In this document: one piece after another, positions 24,908 through 33,949 of the stretch | How the letters are laid out: the number at the start of each line of letters is the position of its first letter | How positions within the stretch are numbered: the first letter of the stretch is position 1 | DNA from: Bosea sp. 685 | Lineage (GTDB): Bacteria > Pseudomonadota > Alphaproteobacteria > Rhizobiales > Beijerinckiaceae | Direction: 5' to 3' | NCBI RefSeq assembly: GCF_031884435.1 | Contig: NZ_CP134779.1 | Coordinates: 3,286,001-3,350,000 of the forward strand | DNA length: 64,000 bases | Position numbers and translations under genes: made by a program | Notes under the pieces: model-generated | Told to the model about the DNA's origin: nothing | Seen by the model: only the letters and a program-made list of their open reading frames with translations | Databases searched by the model: none

Positions 24908-25750
24908 ATGGCGCTGCTTGCCGATATTCGCTTCGTTCTCAGGCGGAACTTCGTCACCACCGTAGCGGGCGTGCTGATCGTCATTCTGCTCGCCATCGCG
25001 CTGATCGGGCCCCATGTGGTGCCGCACGACCCGCTCGCCACCAATCTGCGCGACGTGCTGCGGCCGCCCTCGGGGACCTACTGGTTCGGCACCGACCATC
25101 TCGGCCGCGACATCTTCAGCCGGGTCGTCACCGCAGCCCAGCTCGACTTCGCCATCGCGACCGTCGCCGTGGCGCTCTCAGCGGTCATCGGCAGTGCCAT
25201 CGGGGCTTTTGCCGGCTATGTCGGCGGCTGGCCCGACAAGCTTTTGTCGCGCATCGTCGACGTGATGATGGCGTTTCCGCTCTTCGTCGCCGCGATGGCG
25301 CTGGTCGCGGTCCTGGGCAACTCGGTCGAGGCCATCGTCCTGGCGACCGCGATCATCAACCTGCCATTCTATTTCCGCCTGATGCGCGCCGAGATCGCCA
25401 AGCGCAGCGACGCCGGCTATGTCGAGGCGGCGCTGGTCAACGGCAACGGGCTCGGACGCATTCTGTTCCGCTTTCTCATCCCCAACGCCCTGCCCCCGGT
25501 GATCGTGCAGATTTCGCTCAATCTCGGCTGGGCGATCCTGAACACGGCCGGGCTCGCCTTCATCGGGCTCGGCGTCACGCCGCCGACGCCGGAATGGGGC
25601 ATCATGATCCAGGAAGGCTCGGCGATGATGGTGTCGGGCCAGTGGTGGGTGGTCGTCTTCCCCGGGGCGGCGCTGGCGCTGTCGGTGTTCTGCTTCTCGC
25701 TGCTCGGCGATGGCATCCGCGACATCATGGATCCGAGGCGGCGCAGCTGA
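24908..25750 (+). CDS. Peptide-type ABC transporter permease (DppC-like)
   Basis: A 280-residue permease. It opens with a transmembrane helix (VLIVILLAIALIGPHVVP) and the typical HDPLATNLRDVLRPPSGTYWFGTDHLGRDIFSRV block of DppC/OppC proteins. The EAA loop is AALVNGNGLGRILFRFLIPNALPPVIV. It pairs with the DppB-like protein. Its TGA overlaps the ATG of the next ATPase gene. Confidence 0.93.
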   Translation: MALLADIRFVLRRNFVTTVAGVLIVILLAIALIGPHVVPHDPLATNLRDVLRPPSGTYWFGTDHLGRDIFSRVVTAAQLDFAIATVAVALSAVIGSAIGAFAGYVGGWPDKLLSRIVDVMMAFPLFVAAMALVAVLGNSVEAIVLATAIINLPFYFRLMRAEIAKRSDAGYVEAALVNGNGLGRILFRFLIPNALPPVIVQISLNLGWAILNTAGLAFIGLGVTPPTPEWGIMIQEGSAMMVSGQWWVVVFPGAALALSVFCFSLLGDGIRDIMDPRRRS

Positions 25751-26613
25751 TGGCGACCTTGCTGGAGATCGATACGCTGCATCTGGGCTTCGAGGGGGCG
25801 AACGGCCTGACCGCGGCGCTGCGCGGCGTCAGCCTGTCGCTCGCACGCGGCGAATGCGTCGCGCTGGTGGGCCAGTCCGGATCGGGAAAATCGGTGACGG
25901 GCCTGACGATCCTGCGCCTCCTGGGAGCCAATGCGCGGATATCGCAAGGTGCGATCCGGCTCGACGGCGAAGACCTGCTCGCATTGTCTGAAGCACGGAT
26001 GCGCACGGTCCGCGGCGGCCGGATCGCGATGATCTTCCAGAACGCCAAGGCCTCGCTGAACCCGATCCGGCGGGTCGGCGACACATTGGTCGACATCGTG
26101 CGCGCCCATGACCGGACCGGCCTGTCGCGCAAGGCGGCGCTCGCAAAGGTGATCGGCATCATGGATGCGATCGGCATCGCGCTGCCGGAGGAGCGGGCGC
26201 GCGCCTTCCCGTCCGAGCTGTCGGGCGGCATGTGCCAGCGCATCGGCATCGCGGTCGCGCTGGCCTGCGAGCCCGAGCTGATCATTGCCGACGAGCCGAC
26301 CTCCGCGCTGGACGTGACCACGCAGAAACTCGTGATGGAGACGTTGATCCGCACCTGCCGGGGCCGGGGCGTCGCAGTGCTGTTCATCACGCACGACCTC
26401 GCGCTCGCCTCGGAATATTGCGACCGGGCGCTGGTGATGAATGCGGGCCGGATCGTCGAGGAGGGTCCAGCAACGCGTGTCTTCACCGCGCCCGAGCATC
26501 CCTATACGCGGGCGCTGCTCGATGCCCTTCCCTACGGCAAGACCGACGCATCCGAATTGCGGCCGATGGAATGGGAAGACCCGGATACAGCCGGCGAAGG
26601 AGCGCGCACATGA
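25750..26613 (+). CDS. Peptide-type ABC transporter ATP-binding protein (DppD-like)
   Basis: A 287-residue ATPase starting at ATG 25750. Walker A is GQSGSGKS, the signature is LSGGMCQRIGIAVALA (a Met-Cys variant of the usual GQ-R), Walker B is LIIADEPTSALDV, and the H-loop is ITHDLAL. The C-terminal peptide-family tail [14 protein letters not shown] is present in the form [14 protein letters not shown]. It drives the importer with the next ATPase. The start and end overlap both neighbours, as in tight dpp operons. Confidence 0.93.
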   Translation: MATLLEIDTLHLGFEGANGLTAALRGVSLSLARGECVALVGQSGSGKSVTGLTILRLLGANARISQGAIRLDGEDLLALSEARMRTVRGGRIAMIFQNAKASLNPIRRVGDTLVDIVRAHDRTGLSRKAALAKVIGIMDAIGIALPEERARAFPSELSGGMCQRIGIAVALACEPELIIADEPTSALDVTTQKLVMETLIRTCRGRGVAVLFITHDLALASEYCDRALVMNAGRIVEEGPATRVFTAPEHPYTRALLDALPYGKTDASELRPMEWEDPDTAGEGART

Positions 26614-27413
26614 TCGAACGCCCGCTCCTCGAACTGCGCAGCGTCAGCAAGTTCTATCCCATGGCCGGCGGCCCTGTCGTGGCCGTCGACGAGGTCAGCT
26701 TCGATGTCCGCCCGGGGGAGATTCTCGGCATCGTCGGCGAAAGCGGCTCGGGCAAGACGACCGTATCGCGCATCGCCGCCCGACTGATCACCAACAATGA
26801 AGGGCGGATCTTCTTCGACGGCCACGACGTCACGCATCTGTCGGGCCGAGCATTTGCGGGGAACCCGCTCAGGCGCGATCTTCAGATGGTTTTCCAGGAC
26901 CCGCTGGCGAGCCTCAACCCGCGCTTCCGCGCGGGGCGCGCCATCGCCGACCCGGTGCGTCGGCTAGGTGCTCCCGACGAGCGCGCGGCCGAGACACGGC
27001 TGGTGGGCGAGGCCGCGACCCTCGCGGGCCTGCCCGAACGGCTGCTGACGAGCTATCCTCACCAGCTTTCCGGCGGTCAACGCGCTCGGGTCGATATCGC
27101 CCGCGCCATTGTGCTGAAGCCGAAGCTTATTATCCTCGATGAGCCCACCTCGGCACTCGACGCTTCACTCCAGGCCCATGTGATCCGCACGCTGCTGGAC
27201 CTCCGGCGCGAACTCGGCTGCGCTTTCATCTTCGTCAGCCACGATTTGAATCTCGTCAGGCTGATCTCGGATCGCATTCTGGTCATGCACCGCGGCAAGG
27301 TGGTGGAATCCGGCCCGGCGCGAACCGTGTTCGAGGATCCGCAGGCCGACTACACGCGCCAGCTGATCGCGGCCATTCCAACCCTCGGGCGCTCGCGGAC
27401 GCAGGCGAGCTGA
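26610..27413 (+). CDS. Peptide-type ABC transporter ATP-binding protein (DppF-like)
   Basis: A 267-residue ATPase starting at ATG 26610 (ATGA overlap with the previous gene). Walker A is GESGSGKTT, the Q-loop is MVFQDPLASLNPRF, the signature is LSGGQRARVDIARAI, Walker B is LIILDEPTSALDAS, and the H-loop is VSHDLNL. It is a little shorter than typical DppF, ending AIPTLGRSRTQAS without the usual C-terminal zinc-type extension. It closes the hyuAB-transport operon. The following DNA is a scar with a broken gene. Confidence 0.92.
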   Translation: MIERPLLELRSVSKFYPMAGGPVVAVDEVSFDVRPGEILGIVGESGSGKTTVSRIAARLITNNEGRIFFDGHDVTHLSGRAFAGNPLRRDLQMVFQDPLASLNPRFRAGRAIADPVRRLGAPDERAAETRLVGEAATLAGLPERLLTSYPHQLSGGQRARVDIARAIVLKPKLIILDEPTSALDASLQAHVIRTLLDLRRELGCAFIFVSHDLNLVRLISDRILVMHRGKVVESGPARTVFEDPQADYTRQLIAAIPTLGRSRTQAS

Positions 27414-27445
27414 CGCCAGCCCTTGCCGACAGCCGGCGCCGACCG

Positions 27446-27776
27446 CAGCCGTCGATCATCCGCGTCGGCGGACTGACCGAAGCGATCAAGATTGGCCAAG
27501 CCGCCGAAACCTATTTCGATAGGCGTCACGCCTCACAATCCGCATGGGCCGATCGCAATCACAGCTTCGGTCACATTGGCAGCGGTCCTGACGAACTTTG
27601 TCATTCTCGAATCGTATGAGAACGCTAATCCGCCCTCGCGAAACCAGTTCGTAAAGGACGGCCCGCTGATCAAGGGCAATTTTTATCCGGTTTCGGATAT
27701 ACTTGGACTGGGCATTGAGATTGATGAATCCAAATTGGGAGATCTGTCTTCCGACACCGAACGGCTCATTGCCTAA
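27446..27776 (+). pseudogene. Remnant of an enolase-superfamily (mandelate racemase/galactonate dehydratase-like) gene
   Basis: Only the C-terminal ~110 codons remain, and they are frameshifted. In one frame 27446-27511 reads QPSIIRVGGLTEAIKIGQAAETY. One extra base in the T-run near 27512 moves the continuation to another frame: SIGVTPHNPHGPIAITASVTLAAV, then DILGLGIEIDESKLG. Together they match the end of mandelate racemase/muconate lactonising enzymes, including the HNPHGP active-site segment. The first ~270 codons are missing because the DppF-like gene ends just before. A rearrangement followed by decay is the simplest explanation. Confidence 0.75.
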
Positions 27777-27938
27777 GAGCTCGTCCAAAGCAGGCCGAGC
27801 CGTTGTGGCCCTGGGTCGATCGAGCTTCAACGAGCCTCGTTGTCTCCGGCGGCAATGGCGTCGAACGGGACGCGGCCTGACTCGATTATCTGAGGCTGAT
27901 CGAACCGCTGACACCCCATCCGAACCGACTGGGCCGAC

Positions 27939-28622
27939 ATGGTATCTGACGTGAGCACGCCTCGCCGCCCAAGCACCACCGATCTGCGCCGTTTCCTGGA
28001 TCTCGAGCAGCAGCGCGATTGGATGCAAGGCAAGACGACCCTGCGCGACGCCGATGAGCGCTCGGAGTCGCTGGAACTGCGTCTCAAATACGTCGCGCGG
28101 TTCGAGAAACTGCTGCGCCGGCCTCAGGCAGAAGAGGTCCTGGACATTCTCCGCCGATACGGCCGCAACTGCATCCCGATCCCGAGCCGGACCGAGCGGC
28201 ATTACTGGTCGGTTTCCTGTCTGCCGTCGACGCCGGGCAAGGCGCTCATTCGCGTCAATGCGAGCTGGATGGAGCTTTTCTCGCTCTATGCGGATGGCGA
28301 GGGCATCCGCGGGCTATTTCTGGTGCATCTTTCCGATTTCACCAGCGACCATTCGCTCGATCACGGCCAGGTGGATGACGCTTTCCTTGAGCGCTGCGTG
28401 ACGACACCCGAAGACGTCAGCTATATCTTCCCCCGCGGCGAGGACATTTTTGGCATCAAGATCCGCGGCCTCTCCTCGATCGGTAAATTCCTCGCGGCGC
28501 GCCGTTCGTTGCAGGCCATCCGGGCATTCAACCTGACGCATATGAACCGGGGTCGGAACGCCTACCAGGCGAGCCACTGCTACAGCCTGGCTGACCACAT
28601 GTTGAGCAGTCGCGCGGGCTGA
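27939..28622 (+). CDS. Hypothetical protein, 227 residues
   Basis: I do not recognise this protein. It starts at ATG 27939 and is rich in charged residues. An N-terminal helical region (DLRRFLDLEQQRDWM, RSESLELRLKYVARFEKLL) is followed by a mixed alpha/beta core with several aromatic residues (HYWSVSCLPST, IRVNASWMELFSLYADGEGI, YIFPRGEDIFGIKIRG). The end, HMNRGRNAYQASHCYSLADHML, is probably helical. There is no signal peptide or membrane span. Codon use looks like its neighbours, so it is probably a real gene. It lies in the scar region with no operon partner. Confidence 0.5.
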   Translation: MVSDVSTPRRPSTTDLRRFLDLEQQRDWMQGKTTLRDADERSESLELRLKYVARFEKLLRRPQAEEVLDILRRYGRNCIPIPSRTERHYWSVSCLPSTPGKALIRVNASWMELFSLYADGEGIRGLFLVHLSDFTSDHSLDHGQVDDAFLERCVTTPEDVSYIFPRGEDIFGIKIRGLSSIGKFLAARRSLQAIRAFNLTHMNRGRNAYQASHCYSLADHMLSSRAG

Positions 28623-29040
28623 GCGGAAACAGTTCGAATCTCTGTTTGTGAAATGGCGCGCCGTTCAGGAAAAACTGCGAACACCGACCCGTTTGCAGTA
28701 CCGCTATAATCTCTCCAGTCGGATCAAGATCGCACCGCCCGTGCGCTTTCCGGCTCGGACGACGGCCGGGCTTGCGACCCACAGCCGACATTGGCAGCGC
28801 CCGGTTTCGGGCAAGCGTCGTTGAGCGGCTGGAACAACGCACTGCGCCCGATCAGCAAAGCTCGCACCGATGCGCCCTCCCCTGTCGGTACGGCACCGAA
28901 TTGACGCCTCCAATCGTGGACAGGCGAGCTCAGCAGCGATCTTGCATCCACGCCGTCAAGATATTGTGTCGCTAGACGATACTTTTAATTGTATTGCAAT
29001 CCATAGCGCTGCGTCATAGCTTTTCCCCGGATTGAGCGCG
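28623..29040. other. 418-base non-coding spacer with a 32-bp repeat and the IclR promoter
   Basis: No convincing gene is present. The left part carries the 32-bp repeat at 28654-28685. The right end is AT-richer and probably holds the promoter of the IclR gene: ATAC at 28979-28982 and GTAT at 28991-28994 form short inverted arms around TTTTAATT, a possible operator. Confidence 0.4.
28654..28685 (+). repeat. Direct repeat flanking the polyamine cassette, left copy
   Basis: TGGCGCGCCGTTCAGGAAAA then ACTGCGAACACC. The copy at 35298-35330 differs by one substitution (GTT/ATT) and a small difference in the GAAAAAC/GATAAAAC stretch. The similarity stops sharply at both ends. The two copies bracket the IclR-oxidase-PotABCD block and have the same orientation. 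Confidence 0.7.
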
Positions 29041-29865
29041 GTGAGGGGCAAATTGGCGGTCAGCAAGGATCCTTCTGTCTCCATTGGGAGCGAGAACGCC
29101 GCGCAGGCGAATTCGCTTTTCGTGACCTCGCTCGAGCGCGGCTTTGCCGTGCTTGAAGCAGTCGGCAACGAGCGGCGCGATGTCGGGGTGACGGAGATCG
29201 CGGCGAAGACAGGGCTCGACAAGAGCGCCGCGCAGCGCTTCGCCTTCACGCTGCAGGCCCTTGGCTATCTCGAAAAGAACCCGGCGACGCGGCGATTCAG
29301 ACTGTCGCGGCGCGTGCTCGGGCTGGCGCATGCCTATCTGCGCACCGATCCGCTGGTCGAGCTGGCGACACCTTATCTCGCCGATCTCAGGCAATTCTGC
29401 CAGAAGCGAGTCGATCTGAGCCTGCTGGACGGCTTCGATATCGTCTATGTCGTCCGGCTCCAGAGCCAGCGCGAGGCCTTCGGCGCCACGGTGATCGGAC
29501 GCCGCATTCCGGCATTCTGCTCCTCGGGCGGTCGGGCGATGCTGTCGCTGCTGCCGGAGGACGAGACGCGCGCGCTGGTCGAGCGCAGCCCGCGCAAGCC
29601 GCTGACGCCGCATACCATCACCGATGTCGAGGCTGTGATGGCGCAGATCGCGCGGGCCAGGCAGGACGGCTTCGCCGTCTGCGTACAGGAAGCCCTGATG
29701 GGCGAGATCGTGGTCGCCGCGCCGGTCGTCGACATGCAGGGCCGGCCGCGCGGCGCCGTTCACATCGCCATGGCCCTCGCCGACCATGACGAGAACGAGG
29801 TCCGGACCAAATTCGCGCCCATGGCGGTTGCCGCCGCCCGTCTGATCTCCGGCGGAGGGTACTGA
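29041..29865 (+). CDS. IclR-family transcriptional regulator (polyamine cassette)
   Basis: A ~274-residue IclR protein; GTG 29041 is my start, with TTG 29032 as alternative. The helix-turn-helix spans ~45-80 (VGVTEIAAKTGLDKSAAQRFAFTLQALGYL). The effector domain includes AFCSSGGRAMLSLL, PHTITDVEAVMAQIARAR, and QEALMGEIVVAAPVV. It stops 2 bases before the start of the oxidase gene, so it is cotranscribed with the genes it probably controls. The effector may be a polyamine or its oxidation product (inference from neighbours). Confidence 0.9.
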   Translation: MRGKLAVSKDPSVSIGSENAAQANSLFVTSLERGFAVLEAVGNERRDVGVTEIAAKTGLDKSAAQRFAFTLQALGYLEKNPATRRFRLSRRVLGLAHAYLRTDPLVELATPYLADLRQFCQKRVDLSLLDGFDIVYVVRLQSQREAFGATVIGRRIPAFCSSGGRAMLSLLPEDETRALVERSPRKPLTPHTITDVEAVMAQIARARQDGFAVCVQEALMGEIVVAAPVVDMQGRPRGAVHIAMALADHDENEVRTKFAPMAVAAARLISGGGY

Positions 29866-29867
29866 GC

Positions 29868-31166
29868 TTGCTGCCCTATCCGCAGACGCAATACGCCGCC
29901 AGCCGGAGCGATGACGCCCAGTGGCCCGTCCTCGACGGCGACTGCGAGGCCGAGACCTGCGTGATCGGCGGGGGATTGGCCGGCCTGGCGACGGCGCTGG
30001 GCCTTGCCGAGCGTGGACGATCGGTCGTGCTGCTTGAGGCCAACCGCATGGGCTGGGGCGCGTCGGGCCGCAATGGCGGCTTCGCCAGCGCTGGCTATCC
30101 GCTGTCGATGCGGGATCTCGCCGCGCAGCGCGGGCTATCCGACGCCGCGGCACTCTGGCGCCTGAGCGCGGAAGCGCTCTCGGTCGTCAGCCGCCGCGCG
30201 GAAGCGCTCGGCCCCGACACCTTGCAAGGCCACGGCGCCTTGCGCTGCCGCATCGCCTGGCAGCCCGAGACGCTGCGTGAGCATGTCGGCTGGATGAACG
30301 AGCATTTCGCGGCAGGCATTGTCCATCTGCCGCCAAGGGAGCTCCGCGCTTTGCTGGCGACGGATGCCTATGCCGACGGTTTCCTCAATCCGGCTTCCCT
30401 TCAGATCCAGCCCCTCAATCTGGCGCGCGGGATGGCGCATGCCGCTGCAGCAGCGGGCGCGCGACTTCACGAGGGGTCGGAGGTCGTCGCGATCGAGGCC
30501 GCCGGCGCTGCGCGCAAGGTCGTCACGCGGTCAGGCTCGGTCATGGCTCGCCATGTCGTGCTGGCCGGTGGCGCGCATCTGGGAATGCTGCATAGCGGCC
30601 TGGGGCTCGCCACGGTGCCGGTCGCATCCTTCGTCGTCGCCACCAAGCCAGCATCCGAGCAGCTGCGTGCCGCCATCCGCACGGGCTTTGCGGTGTCCGA
30701 CACGCGTGTCGCGACGGATTACTATCGCGTGCTGCCCGATGGCCGTCTGCTCTGGGGCGGCAGGGCCAATGCCTTCGAATATGCACCCGGGACACTGCGC
30801 GACCTTTTGAAGCGCGACATTGCGCGAATCTATCCGCAACTGGCCGATCTGGAGATCGAAAGCGCCTGGTCTGGGCTGATGCCGATTGCCCGGCACAGAA
30901 TGCCTGTCATCGGGCCTCTGGCGGAGGGCCTCTGGGCCGCCGCCTGCTTCGGTGGGCTCGGCCTCGTCAACACCACGCTCGCGGGCGAGTTGATCGCATC
31001 GGCCATTGCCGAGGGCGACGACCGCCATCGCCATTTCGCGCCGTTCGGGCTGCCTTTCGCCGGCGGCACCTACGGCCGCGCCGCGTTCCAATTCATCTAC
31101 TGGCGCCATCAGCTCGAGGATTGGTTCAAGCGCCCTCGCGCTCGCAAGGCGGGAGGCCAGCCGTGA
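29868..31166 (+). CDS. DAO-family FAD-dependent oxidoreductase (gamma-glutamylputrescine oxidase-like)
   Basis: A 432-residue flavoprotein with the dinucleotide-binding motif [20 protein letters not shown], then [17 protein letters not shown] (the FAD-linked glycine-rich loop of PuuB-type amine oxidases), and the C-terminal [19 protein letters not shown]. The start is TTG 29868 with GGCGGAGGG upstream. It likely oxidises an amine, such as a gamma-glutamylated polyamine or another secondary amine, to an aldehyde or keto form. The following genes encode a polyamine-type importer, which supports this role. Confidence 0.88.
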   Translation: MLPYPQTQYAASRSDDAQWPVLDGDCEAETCVIGGGLAGLATALGLAERGRSVVLLEANRMGWGASGRNGGFASAGYPLSMRDLAAQRGLSDAAALWRLSAEALSVVSRRAEALGPDTLQGHGALRCRIAWQPETLREHVGWMNEHFAAGIVHLPPRELRALLATDAYADGFLNPASLQIQPLNLARGMAHAAAAAGARLHEGSEVVAIEAAGAARKVVTRSGSVMARHVVLAGGAHLGMLHSGLGLATVPVASFVVATKPASEQLRAAIRTGFAVSDTRVATDYYRVLPDGRLLWGGRANAFEYAPGTLRDLLKRDIARIYPQLADLEIESAWSGLMPIARHRMPVIGPLAEGLWAAACFGGLGLVNTTLAGELIASAIAEGDDRHRHFAPFGLPFAGGTYGRAAFQFIYWRHQLEDWFKRPRARKAGGQP

Positions 31167-31179
31167 CCGAAGGCCCAGC

Positions 31180-32256
31180 ATGAACGACACCATCGTCGCC
31201 ATCTCCGATGTCTCGAAGCGGTATTCAGGCGCGGCCCAGCCGGCACTGGCCGGCGTCTCGCTCGACATTCGCCGCAACGAGTTCTTCACGCTGCTAGGCC
31301 CGTCGGGCTGTGGCAAGACCACGCTGCTGCGGCTGATCGCAGGGTTCGGCATGCCCGATTCCGGGCAAATCAGCCTGGACGGCAAGCTCTTGGGCCAGAC
31401 CCCGCCAAATCTGCGGCCGATCAACACCGTCTTCCAGAGCTATGCGCTTTTTCCGCATATGAGCGTGGCGGAGAATGTCGGCTTCGGGCTCGAAATGCTC
31501 GGGCGGCCGCGCGAGACCGTCAGGTCCCGCGTCGCGGAGATGCTGCGTCTCGTTCGCCTCGAGGGGATGGGCGAGCGCCGTCCGGCCCAACTCTCCGGGG
31601 GCCAGCAGCAGCGCGTCGCGCTGGCGCGCGCCTTGGCGCCGGCGCCCAAGGTGCTGCTGCTCGACGAGCCGTTGTCTGCCCTCGATCTCAAGTTGCGGCG
31701 CGAGATGCAGATCGAACTTAAGCGGCTCCAAACCGAAACGGGCATCACCTTCGTGTTCGTGACGCACGACCAGGAAGAGGCGCTCGCGATGTCCGACCGC
31801 CTGGCGGTGATGCGCGACGGCGTGGTCATGCAGGTCGGCTCGCCGGAAAACCTCTATGACAGGCCAGCCAATCTCTTCGTCGCCGAGTTCATCGGCGAGG
31901 CTAATTTCTGGAATGCGACCTGTCTCGAGCGCAGCGGCGCAGGCGGGCGCTTCGCGATCGGCACAAGCGAGGCCGTCATGCACGTCGCCGAGGCGCAAGG
32001 GCTGACTGAGGGGGCAAAGGCCGTGTTGGTCGTCCGGCCCGAGCGCATCACGCTTGGCGCGGCCGAGCCCGGCCTGTTGCACGGTACCGTGGAGACGGCG
32101 GTCTATCGCGGCAGCGACCTCGTCGTGCATGCCGCGCTTGCGGGCGGGGGCGAATTGCGGGCGCGCCTGCCCGGCAGCATCGCGGCAGCGGGGCTGATCG
32201 GCACCGCCACGGGGTTCGCCTTTCCCGCCGACGCAGTGCGGGTCTTCCCGGCATGA
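31180..32256 (+). CDS. Polyamine-type ABC transporter ATP-binding protein (PotA/PotG-like)
   Basis: A 358-residue ATPase starting at ATG 31180. It shows Walker [29 protein letters not shown], signature [15 protein letters not shown], Walker [14 protein letters not shown], and H-loop VTHDQEEAL. The C-terminal TOBE domain ([41 protein letters not shown]) follows. This is the spermidine/putrescine type. It overlaps the permease gene by 4 bases and forms the motor of the importer. Confidence 0.93.
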   Translation: MNDTIVAISDVSKRYSGAAQPALAGVSLDIRRNEFFTLLGPSGCGKTTLLRLIAGFGMPDSGQISLDGKLLGQTPPNLRPINTVFQSYALFPHMSVAENVGFGLEMLGRPRETVRSRVAEMLRLVRLEGMGERRPAQLSGGQQQRVALARALAPAPKVLLLDEPLSALDLKLRREMQIELKRLQTETGITFVFVTHDQEEALAMSDRLAVMRDGVVMQVGSPENLYDRPANLFVAEFIGEANFWNATCLERSGAGGRFAIGTSEAVMHVAEAQGLTEGAKAVLVVRPERITLGAAEPGLLHGTVETAVYRGSDLVVHAALAGGGELRARLPGSIAAAGLIGTATGFAFPADAVRVFPA

Positions 32257-33137
32257 GTACGGTCCGGACCTCTCCTGGGCTGCTGGCGGCGCCGGCTGCG
32301 CTCTTCCTGATCGTGTTCATGCTCGTGCCGGTCGGCCTGATGCTTTATGTCTCGACGCTCGAGCGCGGCGCCTTCGGAGGCGTCAATTGGGGCCGGCACA
32401 CGGCCATCGCTTATGAGAAGCTGCTGTTCGAGCGAGATCTGGCGGGACAGATCACCTTCAACAGCGACTATATCGCGATCATCCTGCGCTCGTTCCGGCT
32501 TGCGGCCATCACCACGGCAGTCACGCTGGCGCTGGGTGTCCCGACGGCTCTCTACATGGCGAGCCTGCCGCCGCGCCGCGCGGCCTTGATGCTGTTCCTC
32601 GTGACCGTCCCATTCTGGACGAACCTGCTCGTCCGGAATTTTGCGTGGATCCTGATCCTGCGCAATGGCGGCCCGCTCGACAGCGCGCTCGCGACGACCG
32701 GCCTCCTCACGCCACCGCTCGACATCCTTTACACGCCGCTCGCGACGGGAATCGGCCTGACCTATTCCTTCCTGCCCTTCATGATCTTGCCGATCTACGT
32801 CGCACTCGAGCGCATCGACCGGCGCCTGATCGAGGCAGCCTTCGACCTCGGCGCTGATCGCTGGCGCGTGCTCTCGCGCGTGGTCCTGCCGCTGGCGGCG
32901 CCCGGCATCGCCGCTGGCGCCATCCTCGTCTTCGTGCCCTGCCTGGGAGCCTATGTCAGCCCTGAGCTGCTGGGCGGCGGCAAGTCGCTGATGATCGGAA
33001 ACCTGATCCAGGCCCAGTTCGGCGCCTCGCGCAACTGGCCGTTCGGGGCCGCGCTGGCGCTCGTTCTCCTGTTGGTTCTCCTGATTGCGCTGGCTCTGCT
33101 GGCCAGCGTGAGGCGGCGGGAGCGGCTTGCATCATGA
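32253..33137 (+). CDS. Polyamine-type ABC transporter permease (PotB/PotH-like)
   Basis: A 294-residue inner-membrane permease. It has an N-terminal membrane segment ([22 protein letters not shown]), several further helices, and the EAA loop [28 protein letters not shown]. The segment [21 protein letters not shown] is typical of PotB/PotH. It overlaps both neighbouring genes by 4 bases (ATGA), so the four transport genes are translated as a tight unit. Confidence 0.93.
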   Translation: MSTVRTSPGLLAAPAALFLIVFMLVPVGLMLYVSTLERGAFGGVNWGRHTAIAYEKLLFERDLAGQITFNSDYIAIILRSFRLAAITTAVTLALGVPTALYMASLPPRRAALMLFLVTVPFWTNLLVRNFAWILILRNGGPLDSALATTGLLTPPLDILYTPLATGIGLTYSFLPFMILPIYVALERIDRRLIEAAFDLGADRWRVLSRVVLPLAAPGIAAGAILVFVPCLGAYVSPELLGGGKSLMIGNLIQAQFGASRNWPFGAALALVLLLVLLIALALLASVRRRERLAS

Positions 33138-33949
33138 ACGAGGCCAGGCACCCTCTCCGCCTTCCCGGCACAGCAGTCCTCGCCGCGCTCGCGATGCTCT
33201 TCCTCTACGTGCCGATCATCGTGCTCGTGGTGCTCTCGTTCAATGCGAGCGACATGACGACGATCTGGACCGGCTTCAGCCTGCACTGGTACGCCCAGGC
33301 GCTCGGCAACGACACAATGCTCGTCGCCATCGGCAATTCGCTGACGGTGGCGGCGGTCGCGACCATCCTTGCCACCGCCGCCGCGACGTCGGCTGCGCTC
33401 GGCATCGCGCGTTCGGGCGGCCGCGCCCGCACGGCTGTCGAGGGGCTGCTCGGCCTGCCTCTGCTCGTTCCCGAAATCGTCACCGCCGTCGCGCTGCTGA
33501 TGCTCTTCGTGCTCGTAGGGGTGAGGCTGGGGCTGATGTCGGTCATTCTCGCGCATACGGTCTTCTGCATCCCGTTCGCCTATTATCCGATCCGTTCGCG
33601 CCTGGCTGCACTGGACCCCGCACTCGGGGAAGCGGCGAGCGATCTCTACGCGCCCGCATGGCGGCGTTTCCTGCGCATCGAGCTGCCCTTGCTCGCTCCG
33701 GGCATCTTTGCCGGCGCGCTGCTCGCCTTCATCAGCTCGCTCGGCGATTTCGTCATCACCTATTTCGTCGCCGGTCCCGGCGCCACGACGCTGCCCGTCT
33801 ACATCTACGGGATGATCCGCACCGGCATCACACCGGAGGTCAATGCGCTGTCGACGCTCCTGCTGCTGGCTTCGGTCGCGGTCGTCGCCATCGTCTTCCG
33901 AAGTGGAACCACGCCTGCCAACCAAACAAGGGGAGAGAAGACTTCATGA
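33134..33949 (+). CDS. Polyamine-type ABC transporter permease (PotC/PotI-like)
   Basis: A 271-residue permease with six or so hydrophobic segments. Motifs are IVLVVLSFNASDMTTIWTGF near the N-terminus, the EAA-like loop LGEAASDLYAPAWRRFLRIELPLLAPGI, and LGDFVITYFVAGPGATTLPVYIYG, characteristic of PotC. It is the second channel subunit of the importer. Its stop overlaps the start of the binding-protein gene. Confidence 0.93.
   Translation: MNEARHPLRLPGTAVLAALAMLFLYVPIIVLVVLSFNASDMTTIWTGFSLHWYAQALGNDTMLVAIGNSLTVAAVATILATAAATSAALGIARSGGRARTAVEGLLGLPLLVPEIVTAVALLMLFVLVGVRLGLMSVILAHTVFCIPFAYYPIRSRLAALDPALGEAASDLYAPAWRRFLRIELPLLAPGIFAGALLAFISSLGDFVITYFVAGPGATTLPVYIYGMIRTGITPEVNALSTLLLLASVAVVAIVFRSGTTPANQTRGEKTS

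Noticed and set aside
27492..27776. A stand-alone 94-residue gene
   Set aside because: It is the frame-shifted end of an enolase-superfamily protein with no proper start; a pseudogene is the better explanation.
33127..33945. Fusion of the binding protein to an upstream open frame
   Set aside because: The upstream part is a shadow of the PotC-like permease. A clear signal peptide starts at 33946.
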